A stretch of DNA of 64,000 nucleotides from Bordetella genomosp. 9 (GCF_002119725.1 NZ_CP021109.1:3472001-3536000); one strand, 5' to 3'; counted from the first letter of the stretch, positions 1 through 9,080 are shown. The notes: generated by a model not told the origin, from the sequence alone. A program made the numbers and translations.

Positions 1-552
1 ACCGGCCGCGGGCAGGCTCCGCACGTAGGCGAAGATTTCATCGACGCGCGCCGGCGACAGCGCGGCGGTGGGCTCGTCCAGCAGCAGCATGCCCGGCTCA
101 CGCATCAGCGCGCGGGCGAAAGCCAGCTGCTGGCGTTCGCCGCCGGACAGCGTGCCGGCCGCGCGGCGCCGGTGCCGCACCAGCGCGGGAAACATCTGGT
201 ACATCGCGTCCGCCCGCTCGCGGGGACGCTTCACGCCCTGCACCACCAGCAGGTTTTCGTGCACGCTCAGCGACGAGAATACGTTGGCCACCTGCGGCAC
301 GTAGCCGATGCCGCGGTCCAGGCGCGACTCGACGCTGAGCCCCGCCACATCCTGGCCGCGCAGTACGACGCGGCCCGACGTGCGCGGAAGCAGACCCATC
401 ACCGCCTTGATGATGGTCGATTTGCCGGCGCCATTCGTCCCCGCGATGGTCACGATCTCCCCTTGTCCCACCGTGAGCGAGATGCCCTTAAGGATGTCGG
501 CGTCGCCGTAACCGCCACGCAGATCGAATAGTTGCAGAACCGGTTCGGTCAT
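1..552 (-). CDS. livF: Branched-chain amino acid ABC transporter ATP-binding protein LivF (3' end outside window)
   Basis: Second ATPase of a branched-chain amino acid type (HAAT) importer; it would power uptake through LivH/LivM at the cytoplasmic face. The minus-strand translation begins MTEPVLQLFDLRGGYG. It shows a Walker A GTNGAGKST near residue 35, the signature LSGGERQQLAFARA and the Walker B segment MLLLDEPTAALSP. The ATG at 552 overlaps the livG stop (ATGA), so the two are translationally coupled. The gene is open to base 1, so about 50 C-terminal residues are missing. The family is clear; whether the substrate is Leu/Ile/Val, another amino acid or an amide cannot be read from the ATPase. 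Confidence 0.9.
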   Translation of the reverse strand, partial: MTEPVLQLFDLRGGYGDADILKGISLTVGQGEIVTIAGTNGAGKSTIIKAVMGLLPRTSGRVVLRGQDVAGLSVESRLDRGIGYVPQVANVFSSLSVHENLLVVQGVKRPRERADAMYQMFPALVRHRRRAAGTLSGGERQQLAFARALMREPGMLLLDEPTAALSPARVDEIFAYVRSLPAAG

Positions 553-1334
553 AGCGCCTCCGCATGCGCCGCCGCCGGCGCGCCCATGTAGGCTTCGCGT
601 ACGCGCGGTTCCGACAGCACCCGCTGCGGCGCGCCGTGCGCGATCAGACGCCCGCCGTCCAATACGTACAGGTCCCCCACCAGGCGGTTCAGGGCCATCA
701 GGTTGTGCTCGATGATCAGGAACCCGATGCCGCGCCCGGCGTTGATCTCGCGGATGCGTTGGGAGATTTCTTCGATAAGCACGGGATTGACGCCCGCATA
801 GGGCTCGTCCAGCAGGATGAACTTCGGGTCGGACATCAGCGCCCGCCCCAGTTCCAGCAGTTTCTTCTGCCCGCCCGACAGGCCGCCTGCCGGCTTGTCG
901 GCCACCGGTCCCAGTCGCAGAAAGTCGATGATGCGCCCCGCCTTGTCCGCGATCTCCGCTTCGGCGCGGCGTACCCGCCCCGGCGCCAGGAACAGCGACA
1001 GCAAGGACTCGCCCGGCTGGTCGCGCGGGCCCACCATCAGGTTCTGCCGCACGGTCAGGTGCGCGAATTCGCGCGGAATCTGGAAAGTCCTGCCCAGCCC
1101 CAGCCGGGCCCGCGCAGACGGATTGGCCGTGCGCAGCTCCGCGCCCGCGAACGACACGTGTCCCGCGGACGGCGTAAGAAAACCGCTCAGCACGGCGAAC
1201 AGGGTGCTCTTGCCCGCGCCGTTGGGCCCGATCATGCCGTGCAGGCCGTCCAGGCTCATCGACAGCGAGACGTCGTCCAGCACCCGGAAGTCGCCGTACG
1301 ACAGGGAAATCCCGTGGGCTTGCAGCATCGTCAT
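549..1334 (-). CDS. livG: Branched-chain amino acid ABC transporter ATP-binding protein LivG
   Basis: First ATPase of the HAAT importer, 261 residues, usual for LivG. Visible are Walker A GPNGAGKST near residue 39, the signature LSGGQKKLLELGRALM, Walker B FILLDEPYAGVNP and the switch histidine in IEHNLMALN. The start is placed at the ATG at 1334 (MTMLQAHGI), which overlaps the livM stop as ATGA. The longer open frame upstream is only livM read in another frame. A second ATG two codons later is possible. It works with LivF on the LivH/LivM channel; the tight overlaps along the whole set indicate one transcript. Confidence 0.92.
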   Translation of the reverse strand: MTMLQAHGISLSYGDFRVLDDVSLSMSLDGLHGMIGPNGAGKSTLFAVLSGFLTPSAGHVSFAGAELRTANPSARARLGLGRTFQIPREFAHLTVRQNLMVGPRDQPGESLLSLFLAPGRVRRAEAEIADKAGRIIDFLRLGPVADKPAGGLSGGQKKLLELGRALMSDPKFILLDEPYAGVNPVLIEEISQRIREINAGRGIGFLIIEHNLMALNRLVGDLYVLDGGRLIAHGAPQRVLSEPRVREAYMGAPAAAHAEAL

Positions 1335-2221
1335 CGCGCGCCCCTGGCGCCGAACAGCCCTTGCGGGCGCCAGCGCATGAACAGGATCAGGACGAGCCCC
1401 ACGACGCCCAGCTGCACGCTGCCCATGTCCGCATCCGAAATGCCGGGGATGTAGCCGCGCGTGAAGCGCACGCCTTCCAGGAACACGACCAGAAGCACCG
1501 CGCCGATGACGCTGCCCGACAGCCGCGCGACGCCGCCCATGATGATCGCCATCCAAACGTAGAACGTCACCAGCGGCACGAATTGCTCGGGCACGATATA
1601 GGTCATGTAATGCGCGAAGTACGCCCCGGCCAGACCCGATACCGCGGCGCCCAGCATCAGCACCTGCGTCTTGAAGCGGGCGGGCTCCTTGCCCAGCACG
1701 CGCACCGCCGTCTCGTCATCGCGGATCGCCTGGATGGTCCGGCCGTAAGGGCTGTGCGTGACCCGGCGCAGCAGCGCCACGGCCGCGGCGATGGACAGCG
1801 CCAGCAGCGCCAGCAGCAGCATGTCGCTGAATCGCGCATCGCCCCAGCCCGCGCCCAGGCGGGGAACGCCCGGGATGCCCTGCACGCCGTTGGTCAGCCA
1901 CTGCTCCTGCACCAGGATCAGCCGGACGATCTCGGAGAACCCGAGCGTGACGATGGCCAGATAGTCGTCGCGCAGCCGCAGCGCCACGCGGCCGAGCGGC
2001 CATGCCAGCAGCGCGGCAAGCAGCATGGCGGCGGGAAAGGACAGCAGCGGCGACCAACCGGCCTTCATCGTCAGCAGCGCCGACGCGTAGGCGCCCACGC
2101 CGAAGAACCCCGCCAGGCCGAAATTGATGAGCCCGGTGAAGCCGTACTGAAGATCCAGCGCCAGCGCCAGGAGCATATAGATGCCCATGATCACCAGGAT
2201 GGAGAGCAGATAGGTCAGCAT
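1331..2221 (-). CDS. livM: Branched-chain amino acid ABC transporter permease LivM
   Basis: Inner-membrane permease of 296 residues with about eight to nine hydrophobic segments, beginning MLTYLLSILVIMGIYMLLAL. It contains the family segment DLQYGFTGLINFGLAGFFGV and the ATPase-contact stretch around AIRDDETAVRVLGK. The ATG at 2221 shares one base with the livH stop (TGATG), and the stop overlaps the livG start, so the frame and start are well fixed. It forms the channel with LivH. Family known; substrate not determined. Confidence 0.92.
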   Translation of the reverse strand: MLTYLLSILVIMGIYMLLALALDLQYGFTGLINFGLAGFFGVGAYASALLTMKAGWSPLLSFPAAMLLAALLAWPLGRVALRLRDDYLAIVTLGFSEIVRLILVQEQWLTNGVQGIPGVPRLGAGWGDARFSDMLLLALLALSIAAAVALLRRVTHSPYGRTIQAIRDDETAVRVLGKEPARFKTQVLMLGAAVSGLAGAYFAHYMTYIVPEQFVPLVTFYVWMAIIMGGVARLSGSVIGAVLLVVFLEGVRFTRGYIPGISDADMGSVQLGVVGLVLILFMRWRPQGLFGARGAR

Positions 2222-3093
2222 CAGCGCACTCCCTGCGGCCGGTTGAAGAGCCCGCGCGGTCGCAACAGCAGGACGATCATCATGAACACATAGCCCAGCG
2301 CGATCTTGTAGACGAAGCCCACGAACGGCGTGGACAGTTCCTGCAGCAGGCCCAGCAGCAGCGCACCCATGACGGCGCCCAGCGGATTGCCCAGTCCGCC
2401 CACCACCGCGGCGGCGAAGGCCGGCAGCAGCATGTTCCAGCCCGCGTCGGGGTACACCACCGTGCGCATGCCCACCACCGTGCCCGCGATGCCGCACACC
2501 ACGCCGGCGATCGTCCACATCGCGAGCATGCAGCGGCCGCGGCGGATGCCGCTGACACGCGCCAGGTCGGGATCGTCGGCGATGGCGCGCAGCGCCCGGC
2601 CCAGCGGCGTCGCATAAAGCATGGCGAACACCAGCAGCAGCGTGGACAGGGTCAGCGCCGCCAGGCTCAGGTCCGCCGGGGCGATGGAGATATCGCCGAA
2701 ACGCCATGCGCGCTCCAGCGGCAGGTCGAAGGCCTTGGGGTCGTGCCCGAAAGCCACGCCCAGCGCCGCCCGGATCACGAAGCCCACGCCGATGGAGGTG
2801 AGCAGCAGCGTGATGACGGAGCGGCGGATGACCGGACGGAACGCCAGCACGAAGGCCAGCAGCGAGGCGGCCGCGCCGCCGGCGGCGCCGGCCACGCCCG
2901 CCGCCAGCACCGATCCGCTGAAGTGGTGCGCCGCCAGGCCGGCATAGCCGCCTGCCGCGACGATGTCGCCCGTCGCGGCGTTCGGAAATCGCGCCAGCCC
3001 GTAGACCAGGGTCAGCGCCAGCGCCGGCAGGGCGATGATCAGCCCTTCCACCAGCCCGTTGATGGCCAGATTGATGTAGTCGGCGTATGACAC
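2221..3093 (-). CDS. livH: Branched-chain amino acid ABC transporter permease LivH
   Basis: Inner-membrane permease of 290 residues, VSYADYINLAINGLVEGLII at the N-terminus, multiple membrane segments, and the conserved AIADDPDLARVSGI loop that contacts the ATPase. No ATG fits. A GTG at 3093 follows an AGGACAGG ribosome-binding site and lies 14 bases after the stop of the receptor gene, so it is the preferred start. Partner of LivM in the same operon. Confidence 0.9.
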   Translation of the reverse strand: MSYADYINLAINGLVEGLIIALPALALTLVYGLARFPNAATGDIVAAGGYAGLAAHHFSGSVLAAGVAGAAGGAAASLLAFVLAFRPVIRRSVITLLLTSIGVGFVIRAALGVAFGHDPKAFDLPLERAWRFGDISIAPADLSLAALTLSTLLLVFAMLYATPLGRALRAIADDPDLARVSGIRRGRCMLAMWTIAGVVCGIAGTVVGMRTVVYPDAGWNMLLPAFAAAVVGGLGNPLGAVMGALLLGLLQELSTPFVGFVYKIALGYVFMMIVLLLRPRGLFNRPQGVR

Positions 3094-3107
3094 GCGGCCG
3101 CCCTGTC

Positions 3108-4316
3108 CTACAGCTTGACCACGTACTTGCGCACCAGCTTGCCGTTTTCCACGAAGGAAGCGGCGAAGTCCGGCGTCACGTCGTTGTATTCGTCGAAATT
3201 CAGTGCGCTGGATGCGCCGACGTAGGTGACGCGCTTGCCGGCCTCCAGCAGTTTCTTGCCTTCCGCGAAACTGTAGACCGGCTCGCCGCCGGCATTGCCC
3301 AGTTCGTGCATCTTCTTCGCCAGCTCGGGGCCGCTGGCCTTCGGTCCGAGCGCCTGCACCGCCAGGCCCAGCACGATGGCCTGGTCGTACGCCATGGGGG
3401 CGTACACGTTGCCCGCCACATCCACGCCTTGTTTGCCGAGCGCATCGCGCACGTGGGCATAGTTGGGCGCGTTCTCGTTGCTGACCGACTCCACCGAAAT
3501 GACGCCTTCGGTCACCTTCGGCCCCAGCGCCTTGATCAGGTCGTTGTTCGCCGCCCATCCCGGAATGATCCAGTGCGTGTCGGCGCCGGTCTGGTACCAC
3601 TCGCGCAGCAGAATGGTGGTGTCCGCCAGATACGAGCCAGTGACGATCACGTCGGGCTTGGCGCGCAGCACCGACTGCAGTTCGGACCGGTAGGAAGGCC
3701 GGTTCGGTTCGTACACCACGCTGGCCACGACCTTGCCGCCCGCCGTCTTCCACGCCTGCGTAAAGCCTTCGGTATTGCCGATGCCGGAAGCATTGTTGAA
3801 CGCCATGGTGGCGGGCGCCTTGTAGCCCTGCCGCTCCGCGATCTTGGCGAACGCCTGGCCGAAACGGCCGTTGGTGGCCTGGAAGCGGAAGCCCAGCCGC
3901 TTGGTATTGGCGTCCGCGCTCAGGGCCGGCGCACCGGAGGCATGCATCAGCGGGATATTGGCCTCGTTGGTGAGCGGGATGACGGCGAGCGATTCGCCCG
4001 AGCTCCAGCAGCCCAGGATGGCGCGCACCTTGTCTACTTCAATCATTTTCTTGGCGCCGGTCACCGCCGACTGCGGCGCGGTCTGCGTGTCTTCGACCAC
4101 GACGCGGAACCGCGCGCCCTGTGCGCCGCCGGCGGCATTGATTTCCTGCGCGGCCAGTTGGATGGCCTTGACCATGCCCGGGCCGTAAGGCGCCCCGGAC
4201 CCCGTCAACGGGCTCAGCGCGCCGATGACGAAATCCGACGTCTGCGCCAGGACGGGCAGGCTGGCACTGGCCAGCGCGGCGGCCAGCGATACAGCAACGA
4301 AATGACGGCGGTTCAT
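3108..4316 (-). CDS. Branched-chain amino acid type ABC transporter substrate-binding protein
   Basis: Periplasmic receptor of the LivK/AmiC (Peripla_BP_6) family, 402 residues. The chosen ATG at 4316 gives MNRRHFVAVSLAAALASASLPV, a typical signal peptide ending in LAQ before TSDFVIGALSPLTGSG, the family start of the mature protein. An upstream in-frame extension would bury the signal and is rejected. It is the first gene of the liv set and is divergent from a GntR regulator 137 bases away. Such receptors bind amino acids, amides or aromatic acids; the ligand here is unknown. Confidence 0.88.
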   Translation of the reverse strand: MNRRHFVAVSLAAALASASLPVLAQTSDFVIGALSPLTGSGAPYGPGMVKAIQLAAQEINAAGGAQGARFRVVVEDTQTAPQSAVTGAKKMIEVDKVRAILGCWSSGESLAVIPLTNEANIPLMHASGAPALSADANTKRLGFRFQATNGRFGQAFAKIAERQGYKAPATMAFNNASGIGNTEGFTQAWKTAGGKVVASVVYEPNRPSYRSELQSVLRAKPDVIVTGSYLADTTILLREWYQTGADTHWIIPGWAANNDLIKALGPKVTEGVISVESVSNENAPNYAHVRDALGKQGVDVAGNVYAPMAYDQAIVLGLAVQALGPKASGPELAKKMHELGNAGGEPVYSFAEGKKLLEAGKRVTYVGASSALNFDEYNDVTPDFAASFVENGKLVRKYVVKL

Positions 4317-4359
4317 AAAACGTTTGCTCCGAAGCTGGGCGCGGCGACGTGCCACCATG

Positions 4360-4381
4360 ATTGGATCCAATATCCTGGATA
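4360..4381. promoter_or_regulatory. Candidate GntR operator: two overlapping palindromes
   Basis: Between the divergent liv receptor and gntR genes lie ATTGGATCCAAT (4360-4371), a perfect 12-bp palindrome, and TATCCTGGATA (4371-4381), a perfect 11-mer palindrome around a central T. They share one base. Short palindromes with TGG/CCA half-sites are typical of FadR-subfamily GntR proteins. That the adjacent regulator binds here is inference. Confidence 0.6.
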
Positions 4382-4453
4382 CGGCAGCCATGCTAAAGTG
4401 CGCGCTGGCCCGGGTCAATACGCCGGGCACTAGGGTTTACGAGACACATCCCC

Positions 4454-5146
4454 ATGACCGCTTCCGTTCTTCCGCCCGCCGCCGGCAATCCGAAACTCGT
4501 CCGCCGCACCACTGTTGACCTGGTCCTCGATGCGCTGCGCCAGCGGATTCTTTGCGGCCAGTTGCGGCCGGGCGAAGCGTTGCGCCAGGAAGCGCTGGCG
4601 GAAGAGCTGGGCGTCAGCCGCATCCCCGTGCGCGAAGCGATACGGCGCCTGGAAGCCGAGGGGCTGGTTTCCGTGCATGCGCACCGCGGCGCCTTCGTTT
4701 GCCCGGTGTCATCGACCGAGGTCATCGAGACGTTCGAGCTGCGTCTGCAGGTCGAACCCTGGCTGTTCGGCGAGGCGATCCGCGTTGCCAAGGGCACGAC
4801 GCTGACGCAGGCGCGGGCCGCCCTGGAGGAAACGCGGCATGCGGACGCGGCGGGCTGGGGCCGCGCGAACTGGCGTTTGCACGAAGCGCTGTACCTGCCG
4901 GCGCGGCGCGACCTTGCCATGACCGTGCTGCGGCAGCTGCACGACCGGGGCGACCGCTATCTGCGCTTCCAGGTGGTCAACGTGCCGCTGCGCGAACAGG
5001 CATACGCCGAGCATCTGGCCTTGATCGAGTACGCCGAACGCGGGGACGTCCGCGCGGCCACGCGCGCGCTGCGAACCCACATCCAGGTGGCGCTGGAACA
5101 GGTGGTGAACGTGGTGGCGGAACTGAGCCAGCCGCCGGCGGATTGA
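4454..5146 (+). CDS. GntR family regulator, FadR/FCD subfamily
   Basis: DNA-binding transcription factor of 230 residues. The winged helix-turn-helix lies at about residues 15-85 (LRQRILCGQLRPGEALRQEA, then LAEELGVSRIPVREAIRRLE), followed by an all-helical FCD ligand domain. That domain carries the expected metal or ligand residues in RLHEALY and in the C-terminal AEHLALIEYAERGD and LRTHIQ motifs. It is divergent from the ABC importer and probably represses it until an organic-acid or amino-acid ligand binds; tandem palindromes lie in the shared promoter region. The ligand is unknown. Confidence 0.88.
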   Translation: MTASVLPPAAGNPKLVRRTTVDLVLDALRQRILCGQLRPGEALRQEALAEELGVSRIPVREAIRRLEAEGLVSVHAHRGAFVCPVSSTEVIETFELRLQVEPWLFGEAIRVAKGTTLTQARAALEETRHADAAGWGRANWRLHEALYLPARRDLAMTVLRQLHDRGDRYLRFQVVNVPLREQAYAEHLALIEYAERGDVRAATRALRTHIQVALEQVVNVVAELSQPPAD

Positions 5147-5279
5147 ACCGCGCGCGTTTGCAGCGATGCGCCGGCCTGCCGATTGCCGCGCCCTGCCGCG
5201 CGCGTGTACGATCAGCGCTTTCCGCGCCGCAGCCGCAGCCGCAGCCGCGTGCCGGCGGCCACACGTGCGACGCCTATCC

Positions 5280-5732
5280 GTGACCCTGACCATCCGCCCC
5301 ATCGAACCGCAGGACGAAGCGCGCTGGCGTTGCCTGTGGGACGGCTATACCCGTTTCTACGAACGCGAGCCGGACGAAACGCTGACGCGCCACACATGGG
5401 CGCGCATCATGGATCCGCACGCGCCCGTCCATGCCATCGTCGCCGTGGAGGACGCAACGGTGATCGGCATCGCGAATTACATCCTGCATGAGAACACGTC
5501 GACGCTGACGCCCGTGTGCTATCTGCAGGACCTGTACGTCGATCCGGACGCGCGGGCGCAAGGGGTCGGCAAGCAGCTGATCGACTGGCTCATCGCCGAG
5601 ATGAAGACCCGCGGATGGTCGCGGCTGTACTGGAACACCAAGGAAAACAACTATCGGGCGCGCGGACTGTACGACAAGTACACCCCGCACAGCGGCTTTG
5701 TCCGCTACGTCGTCCCGAACGAGGATCTTTGA
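5280..5732 (+). CDS. GNAT family N-acetyltransferase
   Basis: About 150 residues. The chosen start is the GTG at 5280, giving VTLTIRPIEPQDEARWRCLW, the usual N-terminus of this GNAT subfamily. The acetyl-CoA site is visible in LQDLYVDPDARAQGVGKQLI (Q/R-x-x-G-x-G/A loop), followed by the late motif LYWNTKENNYRARGLYDKY. An ATG at 5166 would add a low-complexity, Ala/Arg-rich stretch and is unlikely. The gene ends three bases before the FAD oxidoreductase, so the two are probably cotranscribed. The acceptor amine is unknown. Confidence 0.8.
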   Translation: MTLTIRPIEPQDEARWRCLWDGYTRFYEREPDETLTRHTWARIMDPHAPVHAIVAVEDATVIGIANYILHENTSTLTPVCYLQDLYVDPDARAQGVGKQLIDWLIAEMKTRGWSRLYWNTKENNYRARGLYDKYTPHSGFVRYVVPNEDL

Positions 5733-5735
5733 AAC

Positions 5736-6995
5736 ATGGGAGAGGACATCGCGCGCCGCCGGGCCGGCACGCCTCGCATCGCCGTCGTGGGCGCCGGCAT
5801 CGTGGGAGCCTGCATCGCCTACATGCTGCAGCGCGACGGCGCGCAGGTAACGCTGATCGACCGCGACGAACCCGGGCGCGGCTGCAGTTACGGGAATTCC
5901 GGCGCCATCAGCCCTGGCTCGGTCGCACCGCTTGCCATGCCGGGAATCCTCAAATCCGTGCCCGGCATGCTGCTGGACCCGGAAAGCCCGCTACGCCTGC
6001 CGCTGCCCTATCTGCCGCGCGCCCTGCCCTGGCTTGCGCGCTTCGTCGCGGCGTCGCGGCCCGATGCCGTCGCCGATGCCGCGCGGCGCCTGGCGTCCAT
6101 CCATGCGGATGCCGTGACGCGCCACGTCGCGCTGGCTCGCGAGATCGGTGTGCCGGAATTGATCCTGCAGCGCGGTCATCTGCATCTGTACCCGGACGAG
6201 GCGGCGCTGGGCAAGGACGCCGGCGGCTGGCGGCTGCGGGAGCAGTACGGCTATCGCTTCGAACGATTGGACCGCGATGCCATCCATGATCTTGAGCCCG
6301 CCGTGGGTCCGCGCTACCGCATCGGCATGTTCCTGGCCGATCACGCCACGGTGCGCAACCCCTTCCGCTATGTCCAGGCGATGGTCCAGGCCTTTCTGGC
6401 CCGCGGCGGACGGCTGTTGCGCGGCCAGGCGGACGCGCCACGCCGATCTGCCGACGGCTGGCGCGTGCCGGTGGACGGCGCGTCGCAGGACGCGGACCAC
6501 GTCGTCGTGGCCGCCGGCGCCTGGTCGCCCCGGCTGCTGCGGCCGCTCGGCGTGCCGCTGCACCTGGAAAGCCAGCGCGGCTACCACGTGCAGTTCCGCG
6601 GCATGTCCGACACCATCTCGCGCACCGTGGTCCTGGCCGACCGCAAAGTGTTCGTGACCCCCATGGAAGACGGGCTGCGCGTGGGCGGCACCGTAGAGAT
6701 CGGCGGCCTTACGCGCGCGCCCGACATGCGGCGCGCCGACGTGCTGGAGCGCATCGCGCGCGAAACGTTCGACGGACTGGGCGCCGCACCGGCGGACAAG
6801 TGGATGGGTCACCGCCCCTGCATGCCGGATTCGGTGCCGGTGATCGGCCAGGCGCCGGGCCAGCCAGGCCTGTGGCTGGCGACCGGCCACGGCCATCTGG
6901 GGCTGACCGACTCCGTCAATACGGCGCTGCGCATTGCCGGCGAGATCCTGGACGCTCGCCCGCACGCCCGGACTGGCATCACGCAACCGGCGTAA
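5736..6995 (+). CDS. FAD-dependent D-amino acid dehydrogenase-like oxidoreductase (DadA family)
   Basis: A DAO-family flavoenzyme of 419 residues. The N-terminal dinucleotide fold AVVGAGIVGACIAYMLQRDG and the following ERxx-like loop ending SYGNSGAISPGS are characteristic of DadA-like dehydrogenases, which oxidise D-amino acids to keto acids and feed electrons to the respiratory chain. The C-terminal FAD clasp is GLWLATGHGHLGLTDS. It follows the acetyltransferase with a three-base gap. Its last 17 bases overlap the end of the convergent hydroxyacid dehydrogenase gene. The substrate may be a D-amino acid, hydroxyproline or an opine-like amine. Confidence 0.85.
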   Translation: MGEDIARRRAGTPRIAVVGAGIVGACIAYMLQRDGAQVTLIDRDEPGRGCSYGNSGAISPGSVAPLAMPGILKSVPGMLLDPESPLRLPLPYLPRALPWLARFVAASRPDAVADAARRLASIHADAVTRHVALAREIGVPELILQRGHLHLYPDEAALGKDAGGWRLREQYGYRFERLDRDAIHDLEPAVGPRYRIGMFLADHATVRNPFRYVQAMVQAFLARGGRLLRGQADAPRRSADGWRVPVDGASQDADHVVVAAGAWSPRLLRPLGVPLHLESQRGYHVQFRGMSDTISRTVVLADRKVFVTPMEDGLRVGGTVEIGGLTRAPDMRRADVLERIARETFDGLGAAPADKWMGHRPCMPDSVPVIGQAPGQPGLWLATGHGHLGLTDSVNTALRIAGEILDARPHARTGITQPA

Positions 6996-7962
6996 GCGGC
7001 CGGCGCGTCTCGAACCACCCGTCCAGGTTGGCCATGAACAGATCCGCCATGGCCTGCCGGGTTTCCACCGTGCTGCTGCCCACATGCGGCAGCAGCACCA
7101 CCTGATCCATCCCCTGCAGCGCGGCGGGCACCTCGGGTTCGTTCTCGAAGACATCCAGTCCCGCGCCCGCGAGCCGGCCTTCGCGCAGCGCGCAGACCAG
7201 GGCGTCCTCATCGACCACGCTGCCGCGCGACACGTTGATCAGTATCCCGTCGGGCCCGAGCGCCTCGATGACGCGCGCATCCACCAGGCGGCGGGTGCCG
7301 GCGCCGCCCGGCAGCGACAGCACGAGCACGTCGCTGGCGCGCGCCAGGGCCGTCACGTCCTCGCAATAGCGGTAGTGCAAGGGCAGATCCTGCCGCGGCC
7401 GCCGGTTGTGATAGGCGATGTCCATGCCGAACGCCTCCGCCCTGCGCGCGATCTGCCAGCCGATATTGCCCAGGCCCAGGATGCCGCAACGACGCCCGCC
7501 CAGCTTGCGCCCGAGCGCCGGCGACTCGCCGCGCCAGCGCCCGGCGCGCACGAAACGGTCCAGTTCGCAAACGCGCCGGGACACCGCCAGCATCAGCGCC
7601 AGGGCCGTGTCCGCCACGCACTCGTCCAGCACGCCCGGCGTATTGGTCACCACCACGCCATGCGCGCGCGCCGCCTCCATGTCGATGGGGTCATAGCCCA
7701 CGCCAAAGCTGACGATGGCTTCCAGGGCAGGCAGCGACTCGATGACCTCGCGCGTGGCGCCGAAGCGCCCGCTGGTGACGATGCCGCGTATCGCCGCGCC
7801 ACGATCGGCCAGAAAAGCGGCCTTGTCGGCGACCTCCCACCAATGATGCACCCGATAGCGAGCCTTCATCCGGGCGACCAGGGCCGGCAGCAGCGGCCCC
7901 ATCATGAGGAGTTCGGCCATGGGCGCGCGGCCGGCAGCGGCCTCTTCAGCAATGTTCGGCAT
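6979..7962 (-). CDS. D-2-hydroxyacid dehydrogenase, NAD(P)-dependent
   Basis: 327 residues, of the GhrB/hydroxypyruvate reductase type. The nucleotide fold is GILGLGNIGWQIARR. The catalytic triad is seen as Arg in NVSRGSVVDEDAL, Glu in LDVFENEPEVP and His in LLPHVGSST. It would interconvert a 2-keto acid and a D-2-hydroxy acid in the cytoplasm. The ATG at 7962 lies 10 bases after the stop of the Bug receptor gene, so the two form an operon; an ATG at 7920 (MAELLMMG) is an alternative start. The link to a carboxylate receptor suggests use of an imported hydroxy acid (inference). Confidence 0.88.
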   Translation of the reverse strand: MPNIAEEAAAGRAPMAELLMMGPLLPALVARMKARYRVHHWWEVADKAAFLADRGAAIRGIVTSGRFGATREVIESLPALEAIVSFGVGYDPIDMEAARAHGVVVTNTPGVLDECVADTALALMLAVSRRVCELDRFVRAGRWRGESPALGRKLGGRRCGILGLGNIGWQIARRAEAFGMDIAYHNRRPRQDLPLHYRYCEDVTALARASDVLVLSLPGGAGTRRLVDARVIEALGPDGILINVSRGSVVDEDALVCALREGRLAGAGLDVFENEPEVPAALQGMDQVVLLPHVGSSTVETRQAMADLFMANLDGWFETRRPLTPVA

Positions 7963-7972
7963 GCGTGCGTGG

Positions 7973-8962
7973 TCAATCGACCCGAAGGTTGCGTTGCTTG
8001 ATGATCTGCCCGTACCGGGCGCGCTCCTGCGCGGCGAGCCGGGCCAGTTCGTCGGGCGTCGATCCGTGCGGCACGGCGCCCTGCGATTCCAGCTTTTCCT
8101 TCACGTCCGGCAGGTCCGCCACCTGGCGGATCGCCAGCGACAGCTTATCCACCACCGCCTTCGGGGTGCCGGCCGGCGCCATCACCGCCGTCCACGAGCC
8201 CGTCTGGGCATTATGGACGCCGGCCTCCTCCAGCGTGGGCACGTCCGGCATCACCGGCGATCGCGCCGGTCCGGTCACCGCGAGCGCGCGCAGCTTGCCG
8301 GCGCTGACGTAGGGAATGGTTTCGAGCACGGACGCGAAAAGCATATCCACCCGCCCCGCCATCAGATCCGTCATGGCGGGTCCGCCGCCCTTGTACGGCA
8401 CGTGCGTCAATTCCACTCCGGTGGCCTGCTGGAAGATTTCCCCCGCAAGATGCGGCGCGCCGCCGGTGCCCGAACTGGCGAAGGTGCGCGTGCCCGGCTG
8501 GGATTTGGCCAGCGCCACCAGATCGGCGACCGACTTCGCGGGCAGCGAGGGCGGCACCACCAGTGCGAATGGCAGATCGGTAAACAGCGAAACGGGCGCG
8601 AAGGCGGTGGCGGGATCGCTGTGCAGCTTGTACAGCCAGGGGTTGATGGCAAGCATGCCGGAATTGGCGAACAGCAGGGTGTACCCGTCCGGGGTAGCGC
8701 GCGCGACGAGATCCGCGGCGATCTGGCCGCCGGCGCCGGGGCGGTTGTCCACCACGACGGATGCGTTCATCTGCTTGCTCAATGCCGCGGCGAGCAGCCG
8801 CGCCGAGATATCCGTGCCGCCCCCAGGCGAAAACGGCACGATCAGACTGATGGGCCGGGCCGGGTAATCGTCGGCGGCGCGCGCCGCCGGCAACATGGCG
8901 GCCATGGCGAAAACGGCCGCGATCATGCGTACGCGCAGGCGCGCGCCGGACTGTGTCTTCAT
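7973..8962 (-). CDS. Bug family tripartite tricarboxylate transporter receptor (TctC-like)
   Basis: Periplasmic solute receptor of 329 residues. The N-terminus has a signal peptide (MAAMLPAARA then ADDYPARPISLIVPFSPGGGTD). The motif VVDNRPGAGGQIAADLVA is diagnostic of the Bug family, which is greatly expanded in Bordetella and relatives and binds carboxylates. No tctA/tctB membrane genes lie nearby, as usual for orphan Bug genes. A good GGTGAGGAGA ribosome-binding site precedes the ATG at 8962. It is cotranscribed with the hydroxyacid dehydrogenase and divergent from a LysR gene. Confidence 0.92.
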   Translation of the reverse strand: MKTQSGARLRVRMIAAVFAMAAMLPAARAADDYPARPISLIVPFSPGGGTDISARLLAAALSKQMNASVVVDNRPGAGGQIAADLVARATPDGYTLLFANSGMLAINPWLYKLHSDPATAFAPVSLFTDLPFALVVPPSLPAKSVADLVALAKSQPGTRTFASSGTGGAPHLAGEIFQQATGVELTHVPYKGGGPAMTDLMAGRVDMLFASVLETIPYVSAGKLRALAVTGPARSPVMPDVPTLEEAGVHNAQTGSWTAVMAPAGTPKAVVDKLSLAIRQVADLPDVKEKLESQGAVPHGSTPDELARLAAQERARYGQIIKQRNLRVD

Positions 8963-9080
8963 TGTTCTGTCTCCTCACCGTTTGGCGCCCGGCGCGGCGT
9001 CGCCGCACGCACACCGGACGCGATGAGTATATGGACGATTTCCCACCATTGTCCGATCGAGCTATAAATAGCAACGATCC

